DNA of 64,000 nucleotides from Streptacidiphilus rugosus AM-16 (GCF_000744655.1 NZ_JQMJ01000001.1:1-64000); one strand, 5' to 3'. Positions 32,713 through 42,272 are shown, counted from the first letter of the stretch. Notes: a model not told the origin generated them from the sequence alone. Numbers and translations: made by a program.

Positions 32713-33830
32713 AGAAGCTGATCCTGCTCGGCTTCATCACCGCCGTGTGCGTCATGGCGACCATGGTCCTCCCACTCGGCATGGCCGCGACCACCTCGGC
32801 CAGCGCGTCCGACGGGTCGGCGGCCGCAGTCGCGGGCCTGCCCCCGGTCCTCGGCCAGGCCTACACACTCGCCGCCACAAAGGTCCGTAGCCTGGTGCCC
32901 GGTTGTCAGGGCATGCGGTGGGAGATCCTGGCCGGGATCGCGGAAGTCGAGACGACCCAGGCCGCCGGGCACCAGATCGCCGCCGACGGGCAGATCACCC
33001 CGCCGATCTACGGCCCCCTCCTGGACGGCTCCGGCGCGGGCGGCAACACCACACCGGTCATCAACACCAATGCAGCCGAGGTCACCCTGGACGGCGGCAG
33101 CCACTACGCCCGCGCCCTCGGACTGTTCCAGTTCATGCCCGCCACCTGGCTCGCCGACGGCATCAACGCCCGCAACACCCGCACCCCCGCGGACCCGGAC
33201 AACGCCTTCGACGCCGCCCTCACCGCCGCGGTCTACCTGTGCGGGAACGGCCACGACCTCACACAGCCCGCCCAGCTGACCGCCGCGCTGCTCTCCTACA
33301 ACCACTCCGACGCCTACGTACAGCAGGTGGAGGCGGCGATCGCGCAGTACGACGCCCTGGCCGCCCTCCCCACCACGGTGCCGGCCAGCGGCCGGGCAGC
33401 CATCGTGCTGCGAGCCGCGGCCGCGCAGTTCGGCGTCCCCTACTCCTGGGGCGGCGGCAACGCGTACGGTCCCACCCGCGGCCAATGCTGCTCCCCCGGC
33501 GGCCAGGACGGCAGCCGCATCACCGGCTTCGACTGCTCCGGCCTGACCCTCTACGCCTACGCCCAGGTCGGCATCACGCTGCCGCGCACGGCCGCCGAGC
33601 AGGCCGGCGTCGGCCACCGCATCCCCGCCTCCGCCGGGCTCGCCGCCCTCCGTCCCGGCGACCTGATCTTCTACGGCTACATCCCCGGCGAGGACGCCTC
33701 CATCTACCACGTGGCCATATACGCGGGCGGTGGCATGCAGGTCGCCGCGCCAAGGCCAGGCGAAGGCGTCCTCGAACAACCAGTCGACATCAAATCGTCC
33801 ACATTCGCCGGAGGGACCCGGATCTTGTGA
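32709..33830 (+). CDS. Bifunctional lytic transglycosylase / NlpC-P60 peptidoglycan hydrolase
   Basis: The 373-residue product starts with a signal peptide or anchor (ILLGFITAVCVMATMVLPLG). A transglycosylase domain (WEILAGIAEVETTQ with the catalytic Glu, GLFQFMPATW, LSYNHSDAYVQQV) is followed by an NlpC/P60 endopeptidase. That domain has ITGFDCSGLTLYAYA (catalytic Cys), YHVAIYAGGG (catalytic His) and GDLIFYG. Such two-domain hydrolases (Tn916 Orf14/TcpG-like, VirB1 role) open the wall for the channel. The GTG overlaps the upstream stop. Confidence 0.87.
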   Translation: MKKLILLGFITAVCVMATMVLPLGMAATTSASASDGSAAAVAGLPPVLGQAYTLAATKVRSLVPGCQGMRWEILAGIAEVETTQAAGHQIAADGQITPPIYGPLLDGSGAGGNTTPVINTNAAEVTLDGGSHYARALGLFQFMPATWLADGINARNTRTPADPDNAFDAALTAAVYLCGNGHDLTQPAQLTAALLSYNHSDAYVQQVEAAIAQYDALAALPTTVPASGRAAIVLRAAAAQFGVPYSWGGGNAYGPTRGQCCSPGGQDGSRITGFDCSGLTLYAYAQVGITLPRTAAEQAGVGHRIPASAGLAALRPGDLIFYGYIPGEDASIYHVAIYAGGGMQVAAPRPGEGVLEQPVDIKSSTFAGGTRIL

Positions 33831-34438
33831 AGACATCTCAGATTCTCGGGCTCAGCGCAGCGCTGGCCTCCGTCGGTCTCATGCTGCTGAGCGTGGGGCC
33901 GGGCACCACACCACACGCCCGGAACACCGCCGCTACCGCTCCAGTCCCGAGGAAGTCCGCACCGGGCTCGGCCGGCACCCCGTCTCCGGCCTCCCCCACT
34001 TCCACCGCTGGGGCCACAGCCACCGGCACCCCTGCCATCGCGGTCACCGGCACGGCAGTCCTTCCCAGCAACGCGCTCGCACCGGACGACGGCCCGGCCG
34101 GCGATCACCTGATCCAAGCGATGCTCGACGCCCACAGCCCCCACAACCTGCCCAAGACGCTGGAGCAGCGCCTGGACCAACTCGGGCGCGCCGTCTGGCT
34201 CGCCGACCTCACCGGTGAAGGTCGCGCCCAGTGGCCCCGCTACTTCGCCGCCCCTGGAGCGTCCGGCTTCAGCGACATCCGCATCCAGGCCGCCGCAGCC
34301 CGCGGCACCGGGCCCGGGCGGGTATCGGTGACGTTGCTCTGGGCAGGGACCTCCCCCGCGGGGGATCCCGAAGTCGGACTGCCCGCGACCGTCCAGCTGG
34401 CACAGCAGGACGACGGCGGCTGGGAGCCGGTCCGATGA
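33827..34438 (+). CDS. Membrane-anchored hypothetical protein of the transfer operon
   Basis: GTG 33827 overlaps the hydrolase stop (GTGA). The 203-residue product has an N-terminal anchor (ILGLSAALASVGLMLLSVGP), a Pro/Ser/Thr-rich stalk of about 60 residues and a globular end (LEQRLDQLGRAVWLADLTGE, VSVTLLWAGTSPAGDPEVGL). Its fold is unknown. The position suggests an extracytoplasmic accessory of the channel. Confidence 0.6.
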   Translation: MKTSQILGLSAALASVGLMLLSVGPGTTPHARNTAATAPVPRKSAPGSAGTPSPASPTSTAGATATGTPAIAVTGTAVLPSNALAPDDGPAGDHLIQAMLDAHSPHNLPKTLEQRLDQLGRAVWLADLTGEGRAQWPRYFAAPGASGFSDIRIQAAAARGTGPGRVSVTLLWAGTSPAGDPEVGLPATVQLAQQDDGGWEPVR

Positions 34439-35325
34439 CGGCGCCCGAGCTGACCTGTCGGATCCTCACCGCACTGCTCCGACGCCAGGCGGCCGGCACC
34501 GACCAACTGCTCGCCTTGCTGCGCGAGGAGAACCCGACGAACCAGGGGCTCCTGGACGGGCGACTGAGAGCTCTTCACGAGCAGCAACTCGTAGCCCGGA
34601 TCGATGGCGTGTGGCTGCTGACAGACGACGGCCTGGCCGTCGCCCGCAGCAACCCTGTCGCCGGTCTCGCCATCGAGACACCCCTCACCGCACCGGCCGC
34701 CGCGGGCAACGGCGGCCGGGCCGATGCTGTGACCTCGCTGGCCTTGTCGTTCCTGCAGGCCCATCGTGCCGCTTTCGGTGACGCCCCCTTCGAGTGGGAG
34801 CCCCGGCCGCGCTTGCGCTCAAGGGACAGTGCGGGAGGTTGCCGCGAGGTCCGGCCGACCGCCGCAATGAAGACCTTGATCCACCGACGACATGTCCTTG
34901 AACCCGTGCACGCTCTCGTCGATCTGTGGGCGGACCAGCATGAACCCGAAGCCGCAGTCGCCCGGCTGCGCCTCTACGCCGAGCTGACTGCGAGCGAAGG
35001 CGATCACCCGGCGAAGGGGCCGTGGCGGCGATGGTTCGGCAGAGCGCCTCTCCTTCTCATCGCCCTCCCCAGCGATTCCGCAATCGGCGCCGTTGGACAC
35101 GCCTTCCGGGAGGCAGCCAGAGCCGACCTCCGCGTACAGGGTCTCTTCGACAACATGTCCATCGGCGTCGTCAGCGTTGATGCCGTCACGCAGGCGGGAG
35201 CTGACGCTGCGGTCTGGTGGTCCCCAGTCGACGGAAGAGAACAGGTGTGGCAAGAGCTGCGCTGCGGTAAGGAACGCGCACAGCGGGCGTCATGTGCCAC
35301 GAGCGTTTGTCACCCAACAAGGTGA
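34435..35325 (+). CDS. Winged-helix, replication-relaxation-like protein
   Basis: ATG 34435 overlaps the preceding stop (ATGA). The 296-residue product has an N-terminal winged helix (LTCRILTALLRRQAAGTDQL, LDGRLRALHEQQLVARIDG) followed by a helical domain (VHALVDLWADQHEPEAAVAR, WFGRAPLLLIALPSDSAIG). The layout resembles the replication-relaxation protein at 17054-17941, but the nuclease-type acidic motif is not obvious. A second DNA-processing accessory is possible. A gap of 166 bp without a gene follows before the next start. Confidence 0.55.
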   Translation: MTAPELTCRILTALLRRQAAGTDQLLALLREENPTNQGLLDGRLRALHEQQLVARIDGVWLLTDDGLAVARSNPVAGLAIETPLTAPAAAGNGGRADAVTSLALSFLQAHRAAFGDAPFEWEPRPRLRSRDSAGGCREVRPTAAMKTLIHRRHVLEPVHALVDLWADQHEPEAAVARLRLYAELTASEGDHPAKGPWRRWFGRAPLLLIALPSDSAIGAVGHAFREAARADLRVQGLFDNMSIGVVSVDAVTQAGADAAVWWSPVDGREQVWQELRCGKERAQRASCATSVCHPTR

Positions 35326-35491
35326 TTTCGGACAGCCGCAGGAACCGCCCACCGAGGCAAGCTGCTGAACACCAGCAGCTGACAGCCCTGCGCGACTCCG
35401 AGCCGATTGACCAATGCACGACAATCAGTCACGCAAAAGCAGTACGATCCGTTCAAGATCACTCTACGCTGAGCAAAGGGGGCCTCCCACC

Positions 35492-36082
35492 GTGCAGCAG
35501 AATCAACTGCCGTTCGCACCCGTACGAGCCCGACGCCGACACCTGGTCGCGTCCGCTGCAGCAGCGGCTTGCCTTCTCCTCAGCGCCTGCGGGAGCTCGG
35601 CCAAGCACGTCGCGACGTCGACCGACACCGCCCTCCCGACCCCCAGTGCCTCCCCCTCGCCCAACCCCACGGACACAGCGAAGGCAGCCCTCCTCACCGC
35701 GTACCAAGGCTTCTGGAACACGGCGATCCAGGCGTGGAGCCAGGGCAGCCTCGATGGCATCCCCATCAACAGGTACGCCGTTGAGAACGCGGACTACCTG
35801 ATCCGGTCAGGCTTGCAGTACTACGTGTCGCAAGGGTTGGTCATGCGCGGCCGCCCAATCCTGTCGCCCACAGTGTCAGTGCTGAACATGACGGCGAAGC
35901 CGTACACCGCCACCATCACAGACTGCATCGACACCACGAACTTCTACCCCGTGGACAAGAGCACCGGGAAGCCCGTAGCGCTGACGAGCCCGGAGCACAG
36001 GCATCCGGGCACCTACAAGGCCCGATTCGACGTTCAGTGGTGGATTATCAGCGGGTCAATCGACAGGAGCCGCACGTGCTGA
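35492..36082 (+). CDS. Putative lipoprotein of the transfer operon
   Basis: GTG 35492 follows AAAGGGGG. The 196-residue product has a lipoprotein signal (RRRHLVASAAAAACLLLSAC, lipobox LSAC), a Pro/Ser stalk and a domain with TAKAALLTAYQGFWNTAIQA, NADYLIRSGLQYYVSQGLVM and TATITDCIDTTNFYPV. This resembles the secreted NTF2-like proteins often encoded in actinomycete transfer and pilus loci. It overlaps the next gene's start. Confidence 0.7.
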   Translation: MQQNQLPFAPVRARRRHLVASAAAAACLLLSACGSSAKHVATSTDTALPTPSASPSPNPTDTAKAALLTAYQGFWNTAIQAWSQGSLDGIPINRYAVENADYLIRSGLQYYVSQGLVMRGRPILSPTVSVLNMTAKPYTATITDCIDTTNFYPVDKSTGKPVALTSPEHRHPGTYKARFDVQWWIISGSIDRSRTC

Positions 36083-37017
36083 ACGTGCGCCCCACCGTCG
36101 TCGCTGCCTCAGTCTTAGCCATCGTAGGTTGGGCTGTCCCGCTGCAGGCTTCTGCCGACTCTGGTGGCGGTGGCGGCGTGACCTGTCCGGTGGGACTAGG
36201 CGACTGCACCGTTGCCGCTTCAGGTCCGTCGTCGCAGCCGACAGAACCCGCCATCGGAGGAAGCGGTGGCTCCGGAGGCTCAGGCGGTGGCGGGTGCTCC
36301 TTCCATGGCCATAGCTTCCCCTGCTACGACCCCGTGTTCGGCTGGTTCGACGGCGAGGACGGCTGCTACTACCAGCTCATGAGCCCCCAGCCGCCTGCAG
36401 GAACCGCCTACTGGGCCGGTCACCAACCGGGCGACGGCGCCATCTACTCCGAGAACTGCCCTCTGATCGCAGGCAGTGGCCTTCCTGGGGGTGCCGGCCG
36501 GTGGTTCCAGAATCCTCCGCCCGGCTACGGAGGCGGCGTCGACGTTCAAGCCTTGGCGCAGCAGGCCGTCTCGAAAATGGCACTCGTGGGTCCTGCCGTC
36601 GGGATAGCTCCGCCACCTGGGACGAAGGGCGTGGTGGGGCTCCCGGTGTGGCTGTGGGACAACGTCTCACCGACCACCTGGGGGCCGAACACCGCGGCCG
36701 CATCTGCCGGCGGTGTGACGGTGACCGCGACCGGGTCGGCGACGCAGATCGTCTGGACCATGGGCGACGGGGCCACGGTCACGTGCGACAACCCCGGTGT
36801 GGCCTATCAAGCTTCCTTCGGCGCGCAGGTTCCGGTGTGCGGTCACATCTACACGGCGACCTCCGACAAAGAGCCGGGCGGGAAGTACACGATCACCGCA
36901 ACGAGCACCTGGGTCGTGGACTGGACCGCGACCACCGGGCAGACCGGGCAGATCACCGTGACGCGGCAGTCCAACTCGGCCGTTGAGATCGGCGAGCTGC
37001 GCACCGTGAACAACTAG
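36076..37017 (+). CDS. Secreted PKD-like protein
   Basis: GTG 36076 overlaps the lipoprotein stop. The 313-residue product has a signal peptide (TVVAASVLAIVGWAVPLQAS), a Gly/Ser linker (GGSGGSGGSGGGGC) and a Cys-rich part (CSFHGHSFPCYDPVFGWFDG). The C-terminal part has PKD-like strands (VTVTATGSATQIVWTMGDGA, VPVCGHIYT, YTITATSTWVVDW). It is predicted to lie outside the cell and could be a surface or pilus-associated adhesin (inference). The next gene starts 27 bp downstream. Confidence 0.65.
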   Translation: MLNVRPTVVAASVLAIVGWAVPLQASADSGGGGGVTCPVGLGDCTVAASGPSSQPTEPAIGGSGGSGGSGGGGCSFHGHSFPCYDPVFGWFDGEDGCYYQLMSPQPPAGTAYWAGHQPGDGAIYSENCPLIAGSGLPGGAGRWFQNPPPGYGGGVDVQALAQQAVSKMALVGPAVGIAPPPGTKGVVGLPVWLWDNVSPTTWGPNTAAASAGGVTVTATGSATQIVWTMGDGATVTCDNPGVAYQASFGAQVPVCGHIYTATSDKEPGGKYTITATSTWVVDWTATTGQTGQITVTRQSNSAVEIGELRTVNN

Positions 37018-37044
37018 ACGACGAGCGGGGATCGAGGACAGACG

Positions 37045-37701
37045 ATGGTGACGAAACCGCGCACCGCGCCTGATGCTGGTGTGCTGCCGGTGCCCGGCCT
37101 TCCGGACGCGCCGCGGCGTGCACGGCGGCCGGTGCTGATGGCGGCCGGTCTGGCGCTGGCCGCAGTCGGAGGTCTTGGCGCGTACGCGATGGTGAGTCAG
37201 GCCGGGGACCGGATGCCTGTGCTGGCGTTGGCGCACGCGGTGCCGAGGGGGCAGGTGATCGGCCGCTCGGATCTGGCGGTGGCGCAGGTAGCCCCGGACC
37301 CGGCGCTGGCTCCGATCGCGGTCTCCGATGACGGGCTGGTGCTGGGCAAGCAGGCCGCGATGGATCTGCCGGCGGGCTCGCTGATCACACTGGCGTCAGT
37401 GACAAGCAAGGCCCCATCCAGTGCGGGAAAGACCGTGGTGGGGGTGCTGGCGAAGCCGGGCCAAGTGCCCGCCGGGCTGCTGCAACCCGGCGACAGCGTC
37501 ACGGTCGTAGAGACCCCAGCGGCCGGGGCGACGAAGGTCAGCCCGGTCCCGGAGACGGTCACCGCGGTGGTCGTCTCCGTCGTGGGTCCGGACGCCAACG
37601 GCTCCCTGGTGGTGAACCTGGCCACCGATGCGGGCAGTGCTCCACAGCTGGCGGAATGGGCCGCGCTGGGGCAGGTCGCGATCACCGTGCAGGGGCACTG
37701 A
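37045..37701 (+). CDS. SAF-domain pilus assembly protein (CpaB/RcpC-like)
   Basis: The 218-residue product has one N-terminal membrane segment (VLMAAGLALAAVGGLGAYAM) and a SAF domain (ALAHAVPRGQVIGRSDLAVA, MDLPAGSLITLASVTS). A second strand-rich region follows (QVPAGLLQPGDSVTVVETPA). CpaB proteins stabilise the outer part of Tad pilus machines. It marks the switch from the type IV secretion set to the Tad set in the array. Its stop overlaps the next ATG by one base (TGATG). Confidence 0.75.
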   Translation: MVTKPRTAPDAGVLPVPGLPDAPRRARRPVLMAAGLALAAVGGLGAYAMVSQAGDRMPVLALAHAVPRGQVIGRSDLAVAQVAPDPALAPIAVSDDGLVLGKQAAMDLPAGSLITLASVTSKAPSSAGKTVVGVLAKPGQVPAGLLQPGDSVTVVETPAAGATKVSPVPETVTAVVVSVVGPDANGSLVVNLATDAGSAPQLAEWAALGQVAITVQGH

Positions 37702-38553
37702 TGACGGTCGTCGCGTTGGTGTCGGGAAAGTCCGGTGCGGTCACGGTCAGCGCCCTGGCCCTGGCGTTGGCGGCGCCGAGGAGGTCGGTGCTGGCGGAGC
37801 TGGACCCGTCGGGTGGAACGGTCCGGCCGGGGTTCCAGCAAGGATATGGGTCCACGGCCGCGATCGGGTTGCACCGGCTGGCGACCGCGGAACGGTCGGG
37901 GACGTTGGGGCACGACTTCGTCCGGCATCTGGTGCCGCTCCACGGCGGCGACATGTCCCGCCGGCTGCTGCCGGGGCTGACCGACCCGTCCCAGGCGTCG
38001 GCGATGGCCGGGGTCTGGGACCAGTTGGTCCGCGCCTGGCCGGTGCTGGAGGGCGACGCCGCGGACATCGTGGTCGACGCCGGCCGGGCGGTGGTGGACT
38101 CCGGCGGGCTGAGCGCGGCTCGCTCTCCGGCGGCGGTGCTGCGGCGGGCGGACGTGGTGCTGCTGGTGGTGCGTCAGACCCTGGCGCACGTGGTCGCCTC
38201 CGCGCCGGTGGCCGCCCTGTTGGCCAGGGATCTGCAGCAGCACGGGACCGGTGCGGACGCGCTTGGTCTGTTGCTGGTGGGTGAGGAAAAAGCCCCGCCC
38301 GCCAGCGAGTGAGATCAGCCAGCATCTGCGGCTGCCGGTGCTGGCCCACTTCGACTGGGATCCCGCCACGGCCAGGGCGCTCGCGCACGGCCCTCGTTCG
38401 GCGCGTGACCTGTCGTCGCGTTCGACGCTGCTGCGGCAGGCGCGCTCCAGCTGGGATCAGATCGGTGCGCTGGCCAACTGGCGCCGGGTCCAGCTCGCCC
38501 CGGCCGGGGCCCCGTTCGGGTCGGTCTACCAGGGTGGGGGCTTCGGTGGCTGA
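37701..38553 (+). pseudogene. TadZ/CpaE-like MinD-type ATPase, +1 frameshift
   Basis: The first frame (37701-38312) gives a MinD-like protein (VVALVSGKSGAVTVSALALA, AELDPSGGTVRPG, IVVDAGRAVVDSGG, VLLVVRQTLAHVVASAPVAA). It then stops after VGEEKAPPASE. The expected C-terminal part (ISQHLRLPVLAHFDWDPATA, SSRSTLLRQARSSWDQIGAL) continues in the next frame to 38553. Removing one A from the A5 run near 38287 restores one ORF of 283 codons. The Walker A loop is degenerate (SGKSGAVT). It is either a true mutation, a programmed shift or a sequencing error. Confidence 0.7.
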
Positions 38554-40111
38554 CACCCTGCCCCGCGGTACCGCGCCGAGGGACCCGAACGAGCATCTGC
38601 GGGCGCGGTTCGAGCAGGCGCTGCAGCAGTCACGGCCGGCTCCCCCACCGACCCTCCTCCCGCCACCGCCGGCCCGCTCGGGCACATCGGGGCCTGCGGC
38701 ACTTCCCGTCGCGGCCCTCCCAACGGGCGGTGGGGCCGGGCTGTTACCGGTCGACTTCACTGTGATCGGGGAGCTGCGCGGGCAGGTCGCCACCCAGCTG
38801 GCGGCCCGCACGGCCGAGGCCGGTGCGCTGGAGGTCGAGGACCGTGAGCAGCTGGGCTGGCAGCTGGTGGTCGAGACGGTCGCGCGGTGGGGCACCGACT
38901 ACGCGGCCACGACGAAGCCGCTGAGCAAGGCGCAGGAGAGCGAGGTCGCGCAGGCGGTCTTCGATGACCTGTTCCGCGCTGGCCGTTTGCAGCCGCTGCT
39001 GAACGACCCCGGGGTGGAGGACATCCGGATCTGCGGCAACGACCCGGTCGAGGTCATCTACCAGGACCGCCCCAGGGCGATCCTGCCGCCGCTGGTGGCC
39101 TCCGACGCCGACCTGGTGACGCTGATCAACCAGCTGGCCCGCACCCAGGGACAAGGCGAGCGGACCCTGTCGCCTGCGGGGCCGACGCTGAACATGCGCC
39201 TGGTCGACGGCTCCCGCCTCACGGCCGCCTACCTGGTCACCCCGCGCCCGCAAGTCGTCATCCGCAAGCACCGCCTGCGCTCCACCCACCTCGGTGACCT
39301 GGTCGGCTGGGGCACCCTCGACAGCGTTCTGGCACAGTTCCTGGCCGCAGCCGTCCGCGCCCGCAAGAACATCTTCATCGTCGGCGGCCAAGGCGCCGGG
39401 AAAACCAGCCTGCTGCGCGCGATGTCCCGCGAGATTGCGCCCGGGGAACGGATCGGGACGCTGGAGTCGGAGTTCGAGCTGTGGCTGCACGAACTCGAAG
39501 GCGGACCCCAGGTCGTCCCGTTCGAGGAACGCGAGGGCAACGGCGAACGCGACGCTCAAGGCAGACTGCTGGGCCAGATCACCATGGCCGACCTGTTCCC
39601 GCAGTTGCTCCGCATGTCGCTGCGCCGCGTCATCGTCGGCGAGGTCCGTTCCGTGGAGGTCGTGCCAATGCTGCACGCCATGAACGAGGGCGAGGGCGGG
39701 TCGATGTGCACACTCCACGCCCGCACCGCCCGCTCCGCGATCGACCGCGTCGTCACCCTGTGCCTGGAGTCCGGCATCGGGATGACCACCGAACTGGCAT
39801 ACCGCCTCATCGCCCAGGCCGTCGACTTCATCGTCTACATCCGCCAGGTCGACGAGACCGAGATCGGCGGCGTCAAGCACCGCTTCGTAGAAGAGGTCCT
39901 GGAGGTGACCGGCATCGGGGAAGGCGGCCGCCCCGCCGTGCAGCGGATCTTCGCGCCCCGCGGCGACGGCGAGGCCCGCGAACCCCGAGGCGTCCCCCAC
40001 ACCACCCCGCTGTGCATCGACGATCTCGAACGCGCCGGCTTCAACCGCCAATGGCTCCACAACCCGGCCGGGTCCTGGGGCCCCAAGCCGCAGACAGTGA
40101 GGCCCCTGTGA
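38546..40111 (+). CDS. tadA-like: TadA/VirB11-like pilus ATPase
   Basis: GTG 38546 overlaps the end of the preceding coding frame by 8 bp. The 521-residue product has a Pro-rich N-terminus, the N-terminal domain DPGVEDIRICGNDPVEVIY, and Walker A IFIVGGQGAGKTSLLRAM (about 275-292). An Asp/His box-like GERIGTLESEFELWLHEL, SLRRVIVGEVRSVEVVPML as Walker B, and a His-containing MCTLHARTARSA follow. It powers pilin assembly in Tad systems. It is clearly closer to CpaF/TadA than to conjugative VirB11 because tadB and tadC follow. Confidence 0.87.
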   Translation: MADTLPRGTAPRDPNEHLRARFEQALQQSRPAPPPTLLPPPPARSGTSGPAALPVAALPTGGGAGLLPVDFTVIGELRGQVATQLAARTAEAGALEVEDREQLGWQLVVETVARWGTDYAATTKPLSKAQESEVAQAVFDDLFRAGRLQPLLNDPGVEDIRICGNDPVEVIYQDRPRAILPPLVASDADLVTLINQLARTQGQGERTLSPAGPTLNMRLVDGSRLTAAYLVTPRPQVVIRKHRLRSTHLGDLVGWGTLDSVLAQFLAAAVRARKNIFIVGGQGAGKTSLLRAMSREIAPGERIGTLESEFELWLHELEGGPQVVPFEEREGNGERDAQGRLLGQITMADLFPQLLRMSLRRVIVGEVRSVEVVPMLHAMNEGEGGSMCTLHARTARSAIDRVVTLCLESGIGMTTELAYRLIAQAVDFIVYIRQVDETEIGGVKHRFVEEVLEVTGIGEGGRPAVQRIFAPRGDGEAREPRGVPHTTPLCIDDLERAGFNRQWLHNPAGSWGPKPQTVRPL

Positions 40112-41070
40112 CTCCTTCGTTGATGGCCCTGATCGCCGCAGTGGCCGCTGGCGCCAGCGCGATCGGACTCCTGGTGGCCGTCGCGGCCTGGGCGGGATGG
40201 CTGGGAGACGAGCATGCGCGGCGGCGCGGCCGCGGCGAGCGGAAGCTGCGGGCCCTGGCCGGGCTGGACGGCGGAGCCGGGCGGGCTGCCTGGTGGGCCG
40301 GGCACCGCACCAGGGTGCTCACCGGGCTCGCGGTGCTGGTGGTCGTGTGGCTGGCGACAGGCTGGCCGATTGCCGGGCTGCTGTCCGGGATCGCCGCGGC
40401 GAACATCAGCTGGCTGTTCAACCCGGGCCGTGAGCACGCCGAGAAGATCAACCGGCTGGAGGGGCTGGAGGAGTGGGTGCGGCGCATGTCCGACATCCAC
40501 ACCGTCGGCCTGTCCCTGGAGGGTGCGGTCATCCGCTCGGTGGCCACGGTCCCGGACTCGATCGCCGCGCCGGTCCGGCTCCTGGCCGGACGGCTGGGCG
40601 CTGGCTGGCCGCCCGATGGCGCCTACCGGGCCTTCGCGGACGACCTGGACGACGTCACCGCCGACATGATCGTCGCCCTGATGCTGCTTCACGTCCAGGA
40701 CCGCGGCGCAGGCCTGGGCAAAGCCCTGAAGGACCTGTCCGCGTCGGTGGCCGAGGAGGTACTGATGCGGCGCAAGGTCGAGGCCGACCGGGCCAAGCCG
40801 CGCGCCAACATGCGCTGGATCACCGTGTTCTGCCTGGTCGTATTCGGGCTGTCGATGTTCTCGGGCGCTTACGTCGGCCCCTACAGCAGCGTCGGCGGAC
40901 AACTCGCCATGATCGCCTTCGCGGTCGTGTTCGTGCTGCTCCTGGTGTGGATGCGCCGGATGGCGAACCTGCGACCCGTGCCCCGCTTCCTCTCGCCGGC
41001 CGACCGCACCCTCTCCCCCGCCGAACGCGCCCACGCCGCCGACGAGCGGACGGGAAGGAGCCAGAGGTGA
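40108..41070 (+). CDS. tadB-like: TadB-like pilus platform protein
   Basis: GTG 40108 overlaps the tadA stop. The 320-residue product has membrane segments at both ends (ALIAAVAAGASAIGLLVAVA; TGLAVLVVVWLATGWPIAGL; ITVFCLVVFGLSMFSGAYVG; MIAFAVVFVLLLVWM). A cytosolic T2SF domain lies between them (LEEWVRRMSDIHTVGLSLEG, MIVALMLLHVQDRGAGLGKA). TadB and TadC form the inner-membrane platform on which the TadA ATPase acts. Confidence 0.83.
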   Translation: MTPSLMALIAAVAAGASAIGLLVAVAAWAGWLGDEHARRRGRGERKLRALAGLDGGAGRAAWWAGHRTRVLTGLAVLVVVWLATGWPIAGLLSGIAAANISWLFNPGREHAEKINRLEGLEEWVRRMSDIHTVGLSLEGAVIRSVATVPDSIAAPVRLLAGRLGAGWPPDGAYRAFADDLDDVTADMIVALMLLHVQDRGAGLGKALKDLSASVAEEVLMRRKVEADRAKPRANMRWITVFCLVVFGLSMFSGAYVGPYSSVGGQLAMIAFAVVFVLLLVWMRRMANLRPVPRFLSPADRTLSPAERAHAADERTGRSQR

Positions 41071-41963
41071 TCTCCGTTGTCCCGGCCGTTCTGGCCGGCA
41101 CCGCCGCGGGGGCCGGTATCGCGATCGCGGTCGCCGCCGCGCTCCCCGGCCGCTCCGACCTGGGCGACGTCCTGGCCCGCCTGGACGCCTCCCGCCTCGA
41201 CGTCATCGCCCCACCCACCCAAGCCAGCACCGCGCACGGGGTCTACGAGCGGATCGGCTCAACAGTCTTGGCCCGGTTCGGCACGCTCGGGCTGCCACGG
41301 CGCGAGCTGGAGATCCTGCGCGAGTCCCCCGCGCTGTGGCTGGGCCGCAAAGTCGCCGTCGCCCTGTATGGGCTGATGCTGCCGCTGCTGGGCGGCGCGG
41401 TGCTGGCCGCCATGAACGAGCCGCTGTCCTTCACCGTCCCGGGAGCCGCGGGGCTGGTGTTCGCGGCGGTGTTCTGGTTCCTGATGGACGTCCGCATCCG
41501 GCAGCTCGCCGCCGAGGCCCGCCTGGAGTTCCGCGTCGCGGTCGCCTCCTACCTCGAGCTCGTCGGCCTCGAACGCGCCGCCGACGCCGGTCCCACCGAA
41601 GCCCTCAAACGCGCGGCCGCCGTGGGCGACGGCTGGGTGTTCGAACGGATCCGCGACGCCCTGCTGCGAGCCGAACTCGCCGGCATCGCCCCCTGGGACG
41701 GCCTGCGCCACCTCTCGCAGGAGATCGGCGTGCCCGAGCTCGGCGCCCCCGCGGACATCATCGCCGTGGCCGGCGAGGAGGGCGCCTCCGTGCACTCCAC
41801 CCTGCAGGCCCAGGCCCGCTCGCTGCGCGGCGTGCTGCTGACCGATCAGCAGGCCCAGGCCAACACCGCCTCGGAAAAGATGGTCGTCCCCGTGGCAGCC
41901 CTTGTCATCCTCATGACCGTCTACATCGCCTACCCGGCCATCGCCCGCATCATCAACAGCTGA
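41067..41963 (+). CDS. tadC-like: TadC-like pilus platform protein
   Basis: GTG 41067 overlaps the tadB stop. The 298-residue product has an N-terminal membrane segment, a central pair (VAVALYGLMLPLLGGAVLAA; GAAGLVFAAVFWFLMDV), a T2SF domain (RVAVASYLELVGLERAADAG, EGASVHSTLQAQARSLRG) and a C-terminal segment (VVPVAALVILMTVYIAYPAI). This is the normal length and layout for TadC. Confidence 0.83.
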   Translation: MISVVPAVLAGTAAGAGIAIAVAAALPGRSDLGDVLARLDASRLDVIAPPTQASTAHGVYERIGSTVLARFGTLGLPRRELEILRESPALWLGRKVAVALYGLMLPLLGGAVLAAMNEPLSFTVPGAAGLVFAAVFWFLMDVRIRQLAAEARLEFRVAVASYLELVGLERAADAGPTEALKRAAAVGDGWVFERIRDALLRAELAGIAPWDGLRHLSQEIGVPELGAPADIIAVAGEEGASVHSTLQAQARSLRGVLLTDQQAQANTASEKMVVPVAALVILMTVYIAYPAIARIINS

Positions 41964-42010
41964 CCCGCACGACTTCCCTGTCTTCTTTCACGCCGCCCGG
42001 GAGGCCCGAC

Positions 42011-42220
42011 GTGTTCACCGACCCCGCCCTCACTGCCCTTCTGCACCTGCTGCGCACGCGGGCCGACCGCGTCCGGGCGCTGCACCGCGATCGGGACCGG
42101 GACCGCGGTGCACTGTCGATCGAGCTGGCGATCCTGGTGGCCGCGCTGGTCGTCATCGCCGGAATCATCGTCGTGATCGTGACGAACAAGGCCACCCAGA
42201 AGGGCAACGCCATCCCCTAA
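42011..42220 (+). CDS. Flp-type pilin
   Basis: The 69-residue product has a basic leader ending RGALSIELAILVAALVVIAG, i.e. a class-III-type prepilin processing region with Glu five residues into the hydrophobic helix. A short tail ATQKGNAIP follows. Size and position after tadC fit the major or minor pilin subunit. No prepilin peptidase gene is visible in the window, so processing would rely on another locus. Confidence 0.75.
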   Translation: MFTDPALTALLHLLRTRADRVRALHRDRDRDRGALSIELAILVAALVVIAGIIVVIVTNKATQKGNAIP

Positions 42221-42272
42221 CCACCACATCCGCTTGCCTTTCCCGTCAACCTCACCGGAGCGCGCCTCACCC

